Part shown: positions 34,343-42,370 of the stretch, one piece after another | Layout of the letters: each line of letters opens with the position of its first letter | How positions within the stretch are numbered: position 1 is the first letter of the stretch | Source: Lachnospiraceae bacterium | GTDB taxonomy: Bacteria; Bacillota; Clostridia; Lachnospirales; Lachnospiraceae | Length of the DNA: 42,512 nt | Assembly (NCBI GenBank): GCA_017509985.1 | Contig: JAFWOE010000016.1 | Span: forward strand, 1 to 42,512 | Direction: 5' to 3' | The notes under the pieces: generated by a model | Databases searched by the model: none | Seen by the model: only the letters and a program-made list of their open reading frames with translations | What the model was told of the DNA's origin: nothing | Position numbers and translations under genes: made by a program

Positions 34343-36514
34343 TTACCTCTCCTCTTTTCTCTGCCCGCAGACCGCATCAACAAAAAGCGGACTGCCTCCC
34401 GTATGCAGGAACAGGATCTTTTTTCCGCGGATCCCGTTTTTTTCGATATACTTCTTCATCCCCCACCAGGCTTTCCCGGTATAGGTCGGATCCAGGGGGA
34501 TCCCGTACTTCCGGTAGATCTCCCGGATCGTATCTGTTATTTCTTCATTATAACGGCCATAGCCGCCGCACAGATACTCATCCGTGATGAAAACACTTGC
34601 TTCCGGCGAAAGGCTGTAATTGATGCCTTTCTTTGAAGCGTACTCTTCCAGATTCCCCAGAATGACTTCCCTGGCCCGGACCGCGTTCCGGGTAACAGAG
34701 ATCCCGATCACCTGGCGGGCGTCTCCGTTTTCCAGCTGTCCGGCGAGGATCCCGGAATGCGTCGCATTGGTGCCGGAAGCCAGATAGATCTGGTCAAAAG
34801 ATATTCCCAGCTCCTCTTCCTGCCGGATAATGTCTTCATAAACGCCGTGATACTGTTCCATGGGGACATGTACATTCCCCTGCCCGAATTTGTTTCCGTA
34901 AATATAATAAGGATTCCGTCCTTCGGCCCGGAAGTCTTCCATAGCCCGTTCGACGGCTGCAGAGATCTCGGGTTTATGGCACTCATAGACTTTTCCGCCG
35001 CAGGAAGTGACCAGTTCGCCATTGAATCCGGAAGGCATGCCCGGCTCATCGTCATCCATGTTGTAGACTCTTGAAAACGGAATATCCCGCCCGGTGCACA
35101 TTGCGGATAGGATCCGGCAGAGATTGGAGCGCTCCCCGCCGTACATGACCAGCGCGTCGCATTTCTTTGCCTGCATATCATGAAGATAACCCTGAGCAAA
35201 GCGGACCTTGTTTCCGCCGAAGGAAAACGGAAGAAGGTCTTCCCGTTTCATAAAGAATTCATTTTCATATTCATCCGTGCCGATACGGTGGATCGGCGTC
35301 ACAAAAAGCGGGATATCGCCCTTTAAGTCAATATGGGTATGCCGCAGCGCCCTTTGAAGCGCCGCCCTGCACTTTTCCGGTGTTTCCCCGCGTACGATCA
35401 CCTGGCCGACGCGGTCCCTTCCGTTCGTATAGGCACGGACCTCCCCGTTCCTTGACACATTGATCTCGACACGAACGTTTTCATCGCTTCCGTCATAATA
35501 CACACGGTCTGCCGTCCCTGTCCGGTCGGAACAGATCGTGCGGACGATGACCGCGTCGTTATTCGGATGATCAAAGTAGGGCCGGATCGTTTCACCCAAA
35601 GCGAGTCTTGCGACCATCTCGTAATAATCCAGTCCGAAATGCGTGCTTACGAGCTCGGCCAGCCCGGTTGCGCCGGATCTGCCCGTGATCTCGATCACGT
35701 AGATCTTCCCGTCCTTCAGTATCACGTCCATATCCACCGGACAGTTGTCCAGACCGACCGCCCGGATCGAATCCGTTACCGTCCTGTTCAGCTGGTCCAG
35801 AAGATCCGGATGATCCCATGGGATCGAATGTCCGATCGACGTCCGAACCGCGGATTCAAACGGTTCCGTATTGTTCGGTATGATGAAGACCGGTCTGCCG
35901 TCTTCGACCAGGGCCTCGACGCAGAACAGTTCCCCGTCAATAAACTCTTCCAGCAGACAGAACGGCAGCTTGCTGGCTTCTATGCTGTTTTTATAATTCT
36001 CATGAGCTTCTTCAAAGGTGTCGCAGCGGAAGATCCCCCTGCTGCCCATCAGATCCGTCGCCTTCGTAACGACCGGAAGCTGAAGCTCCTTTTTTGCATT
36101 GAAAAAGTCTTCTTCCGTTTCGATCCGGAAGAACTTCGGCGTGCACACCCCTGCTTTCTGCAGAGCCTGCTTCATAAGATATTTATTGGAGACGGTCTTC
36201 GCCGCGGCTTCCGAAGGACCTTTCAGGGAAAGAGCCTCGGCCGTTTTTCCGATCGCAGCCATTCCGAGGTCCAGGCTGCAGGTGGCGATGCCGTCTGCCC
36301 CGCATTCTCTTGCAGCTTCCAGCACTGCGTCCGGATCGGAAATATCCGCATACAGGATCTCATCGGCATAAGCAAATCCGTCATAAGGCCCCGGTATGCT
36401 GACCGTGACCGCACAGGCACCGATCCTCTGCGCTGCCCTGATCAGCGGTATCTGCGCATAACCTGCGCCGAGTATGAGCAATTTTTTCATCTTTGTTTCC
36501 GCACTTTTTTCCAT
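34343..36514 (-). CDS. ATP-grasp ligase fused to a PLP-dependent D-cysteine desulfhydrase-like domain
   Basis: A 723-residue two-enzyme fusion. Residues 9-400 are an ATP-grasp ligase with LLILGAGYAQIPLI at the start, the lid VVTKATDLMGSRG and the metal end VIEITGRSGATGL. Residues 405-720 are a fold-type II PLP enzyme of the ACC deaminase/D-cysteine desulfhydrase group. It has Lys436 in FGGNKVR as the likely Schiff base, SGTNATHSG (580-588) as the phosphate loop and HTGGSPLF near 704. I infer that the PLP half makes or converts an amino acid and the ligase half couples it. The start follows GGAG by 5-6 nt; an ATG eight codons later is possible. Confidence 0.85.
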   Translation of the reverse strand: MEKSAETKMKKLLILGAGYAQIPLIRAAQRIGACAVTVSIPGPYDGFAYADEILYADISDPDAVLEAARECGADGIATCSLDLGMAAIGKTAEALSLKGPSEAAAKTVSNKYLMKQALQKAGVCTPKFFRIETEEDFFNAKKELQLPVVTKATDLMGSRGIFRCDTFEEAHENYKNSIEASKLPFCLLEEFIDGELFCVEALVEDGRPVFIIPNNTEPFESAVRTSIGHSIPWDHPDLLDQLNRTVTDSIRAVGLDNCPVDMDVILKDGKIYVIEITGRSGATGLAELVSTHFGLDYYEMVARLALGETIRPYFDHPNNDAVIVRTICSDRTGTADRVYYDGSDENVRVEINVSRNGEVRAYTNGRDRVGQVIVRGETPEKCRAALQRALRHTHIDLKGDIPLFVTPIHRIGTDEYENEFFMKREDLLPFSFGGNKVRFAQGYLHDMQAKKCDALVMYGGERSNLCRILSAMCTGRDIPFSRVYNMDDDEPGMPSGFNGELVTSCGGKVYECHKPEISAAVERAMEDFRAEGRNPYYIYGNKFGQGNVHVPMEQYHGVYEDIIRQEEELGISFDQIYLASGTNATHSGILAGQLENGDARQVIGISVTRNAVRAREVILGNLEEYASKKGINYSLSPEASVFITDEYLCGGYGRYNEEITDTIREIYRKYGIPLDPTYTGKAWWGMKKYIEKNGIRGKKILFLHTGGSPLFVDAVCGQRKEER

Positions 36515-36591
36515 GATGTCTCCGATCCGCTGCTGCCCTTCCGGCGTACGGTAAGGGCCCTCTCCCCGGGGCAGCGGAAAAATCTTTATAC

Positions 36592-36620
36592 AATATAGAC
36601 GTTTCGTCTTTTATAGTCAA
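36592..36620 (-). promoter_or_regulatory. Promoter of the fusion-GT2-dacF operon, with spacer palindrome
   Basis: On the minus strand, TTGACT (36615-36620), a 17-nt spacer and TATATT (36592-36597). The spacer holds AGACG-TTT-CGTCT (36597-36609), a perfect 5-bp inverted repeat where a repressor could bind. The GC-rich leader (about 36520-36583) can form a CCGCTGC/GCAGCGG stem. Confidence 0.65.
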
Positions 36621-36667
36621 TAAAAACAACAGAGGTCTTAAAGCCTGCTGTTCCCGCAAATTCCGGG

Positions 36668-37888
36668 TCAGGAAGCCGTTCCGTGAATGTCGATCAGCAT
36701 GACCTCGGATTTCGTTCCGACCCGCATATAGGGGCCGAATGCCCCGACGCCGGAGGTAGTAAAGCTCTGAAGCCCGCCCAGCACTTTGTAACCATAAGAA
36801 TTGAACCCGATAAACTTCATCGGCAGGTTTCCGGGCAGTACCTGGCCGTTATGGGTATGGCCGGACAGCAGGATGTCGATTCCGGCAGCTTCGATCTCGG
36901 CAGCTGCCTTCCTGTTTTTCGGCGGCTCATGATCGATGCAAAGGATCAGGCGGCTTTGATCGAGACCGTCCGTCAGTTCCGAAGGGGCCAGCCTCGTTCC
37001 GCTTGCGTTGCCGGTCTGGGAATAGTCCCTTCTCCCTGTCAGATAAAACGCCTCACCGACCGGTACGGTTTCGTCCGCCAGCCCTTCTATTCCGGCTTTT
37101 TTGAAAAATTCCTCATAACGCGGATCCGTCAGCTGGATCCCTTTGTTGAAGGAAAATCCGAAAACCAGATTGTCTTCAACATCGTGATTGCCGAAACAGC
37201 TGTATATCCCGTACCGGCTTTGAATCCCTGCCAGGATCGAAGCGAGGCGTTCCGGATCCTCCACGGCGTCATACTGGTTATCGAACAGATCTCCGGCAAA
37301 GATAACAAGATCCGCATCCAGTGAGTTGATCTTTTCAACCATCTTCTCCGCAAGTGCGCACCCGGCGTTGTATCCGAAATGCTGGTCGGCCACCAGGACG
37401 ACCCTCATTTCACCGTCAGCGCCGAAGGACTCATCCGCTTCCACATTATAGGATGTTACCTGTATGTTCGAACTGGCATTCCAGCTTCCGTAGATCACAA
37501 AAGCAGTCATCAGCCCGATAACAAGAAGCACGCTGGCCGGTCCGAACCGGCTCTTCAGGACAGTCTTCACCGGGATCCTGCGTTTCCGGCGGATTACTTC
37601 CGCCAGGATCCTGGAAAGGATCATCCCGCTGAAAAGGCCGGCTTCGGCCACCATCCAGAAATACCCGATGCGGCGGAACCATTTCTGAAAGAATCCGGCC
37701 GGTAGGAAATACGCAGCCGATACCAGGACTGAAAGGATCAGAAACAGGATCATGAGCACTGCTTTTACCGATTTGCGGTCCACCCCCGGAAATAAAACGG
37801 AAAGCCCCCTGGTGATCCACAGGGGAAGCAGTATTGCAGCAATAAGCATGGCCGCCTGAATGATATAAACAAGCATCTCTATGCCCAA
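36668..37888 (-). CDS. Membrane-anchored metallophosphoesterase (YkuE-like), TTG start
   Basis: The 406-residue protein has about four hydrophobic helices in the first 150 residues, then a calcineurin-like phosphoesterase domain. Metal motifs are VADQHFG (the usual DxH), IFAGDLFDN, FGNHDVE and LLSGHTHNGQ. The substrate is unknown; relatives act on lipid or nucleotide phosphates. TTG at 37888 lies 5-6 nt after GGAGG, whereas the first ATG (37876) is too far from that site, so the TTG start is preferred. It is read in the same direction as yqeG, 79 bp away. Confidence 0.88.
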   Translation of the reverse strand: MGIEMLVYIIQAAMLIAAILLPLWITRGLSVLFPGVDRKSVKAVLMILFLILSVLVSAAYFLPAGFFQKWFRRIGYFWMVAEAGLFSGMILSRILAEVIRRKRRIPVKTVLKSRFGPASVLLVIGLMTAFVIYGSWNASSNIQVTSYNVEADESFGADGEMRVVLVADQHFGYNAGCALAEKMVEKINSLDADLVIFAGDLFDNQYDAVEDPERLASILAGIQSRYGIYSCFGNHDVEDNLVFGFSFNKGIQLTDPRYEEFFKKAGIEGLADETVPVGEAFYLTGRRDYSQTGNASGTRLAPSELTDGLDQSRLILCIDHEPPKNRKAAAEIEAAGIDILLSGHTHNGQVLPGNLPMKFIGFNSYGYKVLGGLQSFTTSGVGAFGPYMRVGTKSEVMLIDIHGTAS

Positions 37889-37967
37889 TTATTCCTCCAT
37901 GGGATTCCGAACTTTTTAAGCACAAAACAAAAAGCCGTTCGGAAGCATCCCTCAATCGTAAGGATCC

Positions 37968-38486
37968 CTACAGCTTTCTGTTGTAAGATCCGCTGAAACG
38001 ATAAAAAACAAAGATCACTTTTTCCAGGATCCTTTTGAGATGGATCGTCCAGCGCTCGTGAAAATACATTCTTTTCACAAGGACACTTTTGATCCCGGAT
38101 CGGTTGGCGCCCCATATATCCGTAAAAAACTGGTCTCCGAAAAACAGTACCCGGTCCTTATCCAGACCCATGAGCCTGCAGCCTTCCAGATATCCTTTCG
38201 TGTACGGCTTGCCGGCCTTATAGACATATCTGCTGCCTACCGCATCTGCAAAAGGCTTCACCCTTGCCTCGTTATTGTTGGAGATGATGCAGAGTTCGAA
38301 ACCGATCTTCTTCAGTTTCTGAAAGAGACCGGCAGCCTGTTCGTTTGCGGGCGCATCATGACCTACGAGGGTGTTGTCGATGTCGAACTCCAGCCCCCGG
38401 AAGCCGATCTCATAAATATGTTCAAAATCCATTCCGTATACGCTGTCCGCGTGAACATACGGAAAAAGAGCCGAAAACAATGCCAT
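37968..38486 (-). CDS. yqeG: YqeG-family HAD phosphatase
   Basis: The 172-residue protein is of the HAD IIIA type. The nucleophile motif is FDIDNTL (Asp35, Asp37), followed by ISNNNE and the late FGDQFFTDIWGANRSG motif. YqeG relatives dephosphorylate small phosphate esters such as phosphatidylglycerophosphate-like substrates; this is not proven here. The N terminus resembles other YqeG proteins, which supports the ATG at 38486. It follows the aminotransferase by 26 bp. Confidence 0.9.
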   Translation of the reverse strand: MALFSALFPYVHADSVYGMDFEHIYEIGFRGLEFDIDNTLVGHDAPANEQAAGLFQKLKKIGFELCIISNNNEARVKPFADAVGSRYVYKAGKPYTKGYLEGCRLMGLDKDRVLFFGDQFFTDIWGANRSGIKSVLVKRMYFHERWTIHLKRILEKVIFVFYRFSGSYNRKL

Positions 38487-38512
38487 ACTATTCCGGTCAG
38501 CAGACCTTTTCT

Positions 38513-39730
38513 TTACTGATGATACGCTGCCAGGAAGTCCTGCAGTCTTCCCATACAGTCCTCAAGAATGTTCCTGTTCGCAAGATAAACGATCCGGAAG
38601 TGATCCGGCTCGCACCAGTTGAAGCCTTTTCCGTGAACGATCAGCAGTTTTTTCTCATGAAGAAGATCCAGTGCGAACTGCTCATCGTCTTTAATGTTAA
38701 AGACTTTCGGATCCAGCTTCGGGAAGATGTAAAACGCCGCTTTTGGCTTCACACAGCTTACGCCGGGAATATCGCACAGCGCTTTGTATATATATTCCTT
38801 CTGCTCATAGATCCTTCCGCCGGGCTGAATAAAGCGCTGGCAGCTCTGCCATCCGCCCAGAGCCGTCTGGACGATGGACTGTGCGGGAACATTGGAGCAG
38901 AGCCTCATGTTCGCAAGCATGTTCAGGCCCTCAATATAATCCTTTGCGCTTTCCCTGTTGCCGGAAAGAGCCATCCAGCCGATCCGGAAGCCCGCGACCA
39001 TATGCGATTTGGAAAGGCCTGAGAAGGTAACGCAGAACAGTTCCGGCGGCGCTATCGCCGCAGCCGAAACATGCTCGGCTCCGTCAAAGATCAGCCGGTC
39101 GTAGATCTCATCCGAAAAAACAATAAGCTGGTGATCCAGCGCGATCTTTATGATTCCTTCGATCACCTCGCGCGGATAAAGGGCACCCGTCGGGTTGTTC
39201 GGGTTTATGATTACGATCGCTTTGGTTCTTTCGGTCACCTTGGAACGGATATCTTCCAGGTCCGGGACCCAGTCCGACTGTTCGTCGCAGATGTAGTGGA
39301 CCGCCTTGCCGCCCGCAAGCGTGACGCAGGCTGTCCACAGAGGATAATCGGGCGCCGGGACCAGGACTTCGTCGCCGTTGTCCAGCAGCGCATTCATGCT
39401 CAGCTGGATGAGTTCGCTGACGCCGTTTCCGGTATAGATATCACGAACCTTCAGATCCTGGACGCCTTTCAGCTGATGATACTGCATAATAGCCTTTCTC
39501 GCAGAGAAAAGGCCCTTGGAATCGGAATAGCCCTGGGTATCCGGAACGTTGGCAATAATATCCTCGATGATCTCATCGGGCGCGGAAAAGCCGAAGGGAG
39601 CCGGATTCCCTATATTGAGCTTAATGATCTTCTTTCCGGCTTCTTCCATCCGGGAGGCTTCTTCCAGAACGGGTCCTCTTACGTCATACAGTACATTCGC
39701 CAGTTTTTCGGACTTCTGAAAACTTCTCAT
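38513..39730 (-). CDS. PLP-dependent aminotransferase (AlaA-like)
   Basis: The 405-residue protein is a fold-type I aminotransferase. Lys241 in FSGLSKSHMVAGFRIGW is the Schiff-base lysine. The PLP-binding IINPNNPTG and SDEIYD motifs and the N-terminal LNIGNPAPFGF are present. The opening resembles AlaA, the alanine-glutamate transaminase, more than AspC. The start lies 1 nt after the nrdR stop, a tight coupling. The exact amino-acid pair is inferred. Confidence 0.92.
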   Translation of the reverse strand: MRSFQKSEKLANVLYDVRGPVLEEASRMEEAGKKIIKLNIGNPAPFGFSAPDEIIEDIIANVPDTQGYSDSKGLFSARKAIMQYHQLKGVQDLKVRDIYTGNGVSELIQLSMNALLDNGDEVLVPAPDYPLWTACVTLAGGKAVHYICDEQSDWVPDLEDIRSKVTERTKAIVIINPNNPTGALYPREVIEGIIKIALDHQLIVFSDEIYDRLIFDGAEHVSAAAIAPPELFCVTFSGLSKSHMVAGFRIGWMALSGNRESAKDYIEGLNMLANMRLCSNVPAQSIVQTALGGWQSCQRFIQPGGRIYEQKEYIYKALCDIPGVSCVKPKAAFYIFPKLDPKVFNIKDDEQFALDLLHEKKLLIVHGKGFNWCEPDHFRIVYLANRNILEDCMGRLQDFLAAYHQ

Positions 39731-39731
39731 T

Positions 39732-40211
39732 TTATGCCTCTTTTTCTTTATTTTTTCCTTTGGATTTCTGGAACTGTCTCAGTTCATCCATAAAGGTATC
39801 CACGTCGGTAAATTCACGGTAAACAGACGCAAACCGTACATAGGCGACCGGATCCAGACCGCGGAGCTTTTTCATGATCAGCTCACCGATAAAGGAACTT
39901 TTTACTTCCTTCTCTTCACAGTTGAAGACTTCGGTCTCCACGCTGTCCACAAGCTCGGAGATCTGGGCTGCAGACACCGGCCTCTTATGGCAGGCGCGCA
40001 GAATGCCGGCTTCTATTTTTGCCCGGTCATACTGCTCCCTGTTCTTGTCCTTCTTCACAACGATGACCGGGATCGTCTCGATCTTTTCATAGGTCGTGAA
40101 CCGTTTTGAACAGGCCTCACACTTTCTTCTTCTCCGGATCGCATTGCTGTCCTCTACCGGACGCGAATCCACAACGCTTGTATTATCTGAATTACAGAAC
40201 GGACATCTCAT
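39732..40211 (-). CDS. nrdR: Transcription repressor NrdR
   Basis: NrdR is the zinc-ribbon and ATP-cone repressor of ribonucleotide reductase genes. The zinc ligands are Cys3, Cys6, Cys31 and Cys34, followed by the ATP-cone start RFTTYEKIETIPVIVVKKD. The 159-residue length is typical. No nrd gene or clear NrdR box pair is in the window, so it acts elsewhere. Confidence 0.97.
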   Translation of the reverse strand: MRCPFCNSDNTSVVDSRPVEDSNAIRRRRKCEACSKRFTTYEKIETIPVIVVKKDKNREQYDRAKIEAGILRACHKRPVSAAQISELVDSVETEVFNCEEKEVKSSFIGELIMKKLRGLDPVAYVRFASVYREFTDVDTFMDELRQFQKSKGKNKEKEA

Positions 40212-40273
40212 ATCTGATACCTCTCTTTATCTCCGTTTTGTTATCGTCTCCCGATCTGTATTACGGGAGCCGT

Positions 40274-40858
40274 TTACTGCTGTTCCCGGAATATGATCTC
40301 GCCTGTTCCGGCATCCATGCTCTCAATGATCGCCAGGGATTCCACATGGATCCCGCGTTCCCGAAGCAGCCGTCCGCCGCTCTGCTGCCCCTTCTCGATC
40401 ACGATGCCCACGCCGGCTACTTTCGCACCGGCGCTCTGCACCATCTCGATCAGGCCGCTGACCGCACATCCGTTGGCCAGGAAATCATCGATGATCAGGA
40501 TATTGTCTCCCTCATTAATAAATCGTTTCGATACGATCACGTCATAGGTTCTTTTATGTGTAAAGGAATCGATCCGTGTGGAATACACTTCGCCGTCAAT
40601 GTTGACCGTCGCCGTTTTCTTTGCAAACACAACAGGCACATTGAAATACCTTGCAGTGATGCAGGCGATCCCGATCCCCGAAGCTTCGATCGTAAGGATC
40701 TTCGTGATGTCCTCGTCCGGAAACAGCTTCCGGAACTCCTTTCCGATCTCTTCATAGAGCCCGATATCGATCTGGTGATTCAGAAACGAGTCCACTTTAA
40801 GAACATCTCCTTCTTTCACCACACCGTCTTTCCGTATTCTGTCTTCCAGAAGTTTCAT
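40274..40858 (-). CDS. xpt: Xanthine phosphoribosyltransferase
   Basis: Xpt converts xanthine with PRPP to XMP for purine salvage. The 194-residue protein from the ATG at 40858 (behind AAGGAGA) begins MKLLEDRIRKDG. It carries the PRPP loop ILIIDDFLANGCAVSG and IEASGIGIA upstream. The gap to the preceding gene is only 43 bp, so the purine riboswitch common before xpt is absent and transcription comes from the uppP side. A 6-bp hairpin without a T-run (40248-40269) lies between xpt and nrdR. Confidence 0.96.
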   Translation of the reverse strand: MKLLEDRIRKDGVVKEGDVLKVDSFLNHQIDIGLYEEIGKEFRKLFPDEDITKILTIEASGIGIACITARYFNVPVVFAKKTATVNIDGEVYSTRIDSFTHKRTYDVIVSKRFINEGDNILIIDDFLANGCAVSGLIEMVQSAGAKVAGVGIVIEKGQQSGGRLLRERGIHVESLAIIESMDAGTGEIIFREQQ

Positions 40859-40901
40859 ACGCTTCTCCTTCCCGGCCGAACACTTCACTTGCTGTCTTCA
40901 C

Positions 40902-41369
40902 TCAGGACCGTACCGCCGAAAAGATCCCGCCCGATACCAGGGCCATGATCACACCGGCCATCATCACGCCCAGCATGACCGCCAGTACGCTCCTCTTAAA
41001 ATCGATCTTTAATATGCTTGCTGCCAGCGTCCCGGTCCAGGCCCCTGTGCCCGGGATCGGTATTCCTACAAAAATCAGCAGTGCCAGAAAAGTTCCTCTC
41101 CCGGCTTTTGCCATCAGCTTCCTGCCGCCGGATTCTCCTTTCTGAAGACAGAAGGTGAAGAACTTCCCGACGTATTTTTTATCTTTCCCCCATTCGAGTA
41201 TCTTTCTGGCAAAGAAATAGATAAAAGGAACGGGGATCATATTGGCAATTACCGCAATGATATACGCCTGGGTTACAGGGACCCCCATGCCGACACCGAT
41301 GGGGATCGCGCCCCTCAGCTCGATGACCGGCACCATGGCTACCAGAAAAGTTACAATGTATTTCAGCAT
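40902..41369 (-). CDS. Small multidrug-export family membrane protein (COG2426 type)
   Basis: The 155-residue protein has about four helices. The conserved start PVIELRGAIPIG and the later PIPGTGAWTGTLAA match the Sm_multidrug_ex family. The name comes from a weak functional claim; true substrates are not known. It is tightly placed 2 bp after uppP, a common pairing in clostridia. Confidence 0.88.
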   Translation of the reverse strand: MLKYIVTFLVAMVPVIELRGAIPIGVGMGVPVTQAYIIAVIANMIPVPFIYFFARKILEWGKDKKYVGKFFTFCLQKGESGGRKLMAKAGRGTFLALLIFVGIPIPGTGAWTGTLAASILKIDFKRSVLAVMLGVMMAGVIMALVSGGIFSAVRS

Positions 41370-41371
41370 AT

Positions 41372-42265
41372 TCAGATCACTCCGGCTGCCGCGCAGATGA
41401 TCACGACGATACCGAGTACGATACGGTAGTAACCGAACACCTTGAAGTCGTGATTTTTAACATAGTTCATAAGGAAACGAACGACCAGCATCGATACGGA
41501 AAAGGCCAGGACCAGACCGAGGATCAGACACCCGAGTTCGATTCCGGTAAAGGAAAGTCCGAATTTTGCAAGTTTGATCACCGAAGCGCCGGCCATGGCC
41601 GGGATGGCCATGTAAAAAGTATATTCCGCGGCCGCACTTCTGGAAAGCCCGATGATCAGGGCGCCGATGATCGTCGCTCCGGAACGGGAGGTTCCCGGCA
41701 TCAGGGACAGCGCCTGGAAGCAGCCGATGACAAAAGCCGTCGCAAACGTGATCTGTCGGATCTTTGTGATCCGCGGCTTTCTGGTCGTGTTCCACATCTC
41801 TACCAGGATCAGGATCACGCCGAAGATGATCAGCATCAGCGCAACCGGAACCGGTTTGTGCATGTGATCCTCCAGCCAGTCCTCAAAAAGCAGGCCGACG
41901 ATCAGCGCCGGTATGGAGGACACGGCGATCTTAAGCCAGAGGATGATCTTATTCATGTAAACATAGTTGTCGGCAAATTTCTGCAGCTTTCCGAACCGTC
42001 CCAAGTAGTCCGCATTGGCGAACTGGCTGTAGAGAGGCGCCTTTGCCTTTGTATGGAAAGGCCAGAGCTTATGAAAGAAGATGACTACGATCGCCAGGAT
42101 CGCCCCAAGCTGGATCACGACATTGAACATTTCCATGTATTCTGCCGAGAATCCGGGCTGCAGGATATTCCCGAAAAGGATCAGATGGCCGGTGCTGCTG
42201 ATCGGCAGCCACTCGGTGATCCCTTCCACAATACTTAGTAAGATAATCTTTATAAGATCCAACAT
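41372..42265 (-). CDS. uppP: Undecaprenyl-diphosphatase
   Basis: UppP recycles undecaprenyl diphosphate to the phosphate carrier used for peptidoglycan and other envelope sugars, and its overexpression gives bacitracin resistance. The 297-residue protein has about eight helices. It carries EGITEWLPISSTGHLIL near residue 14 and the PGTSRSGATI motif, both part of the active site. A GAGGA site lies before the ATG. It opens the operon uppP, small exporter, xpt, nrdR and possibly further. Confidence 0.97.
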   Translation of the reverse strand: MLDLIKIILLSIVEGITEWLPISSTGHLILFGNILQPGFSAEYMEMFNVVIQLGAILAIVVIFFHKLWPFHTKAKAPLYSQFANADYLGRFGKLQKFADNYVYMNKIILWLKIAVSSIPALIVGLLFEDWLEDHMHKPVPVALMLIIFGVILILVEMWNTTRKPRITKIRQITFATAFVIGCFQALSLMPGTSRSGATIIGALIIGLSRSAAAEYTFYMAIPAMAGASVIKLAKFGLSFTGIELGCLILGLVLAFSVSMLVVRFLMNYVKNHDFKVFGYYRIVLGIVVIICAAAGVI

Positions 42266-42299
42266 TATGCTATCCTCACTTGAATGTTGCAGATTCTTA

Positions 42300-42328
42300 A
42301 TTATATATCATAGCGGCTTCTCCGTCAA
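42300..42328 (-). promoter_or_regulatory. uppP promoter with flanking inverted repeat
   Basis: On the minus strand, TTGACG (42323-42328), a 17-nt spacer and a perfect TATAAT (42300-42305). AGCGGCTT (42312-42319) and AAGCCGCT (42333-42340) form an 8-bp inverted repeat straddling the -35 box, a plausible operator. Confidence 0.75.
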
Positions 42329-42370
42329 ATATAAGCCGCTTACCGGAACACTCCGGACGACCGGATACCA

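Noticed and set aside
36520-36583. Known riboswitch in the leader of the fusion gene
   Set aside because: The stem is GC-rich, but no conserved riboswitch core that I know is present.
37889-37967. Terminator between yqeG and the metallophosphoesterase
   Set aside because: A T-run (GGCTTTTTG) is present on the minus strand, but I find no stem longer than 3 bp before it.
40859-40901. Purine riboswitch before xpt
   Set aside because: The gap is only 43 bp; an aptamer needs about 70 nt plus a platform.
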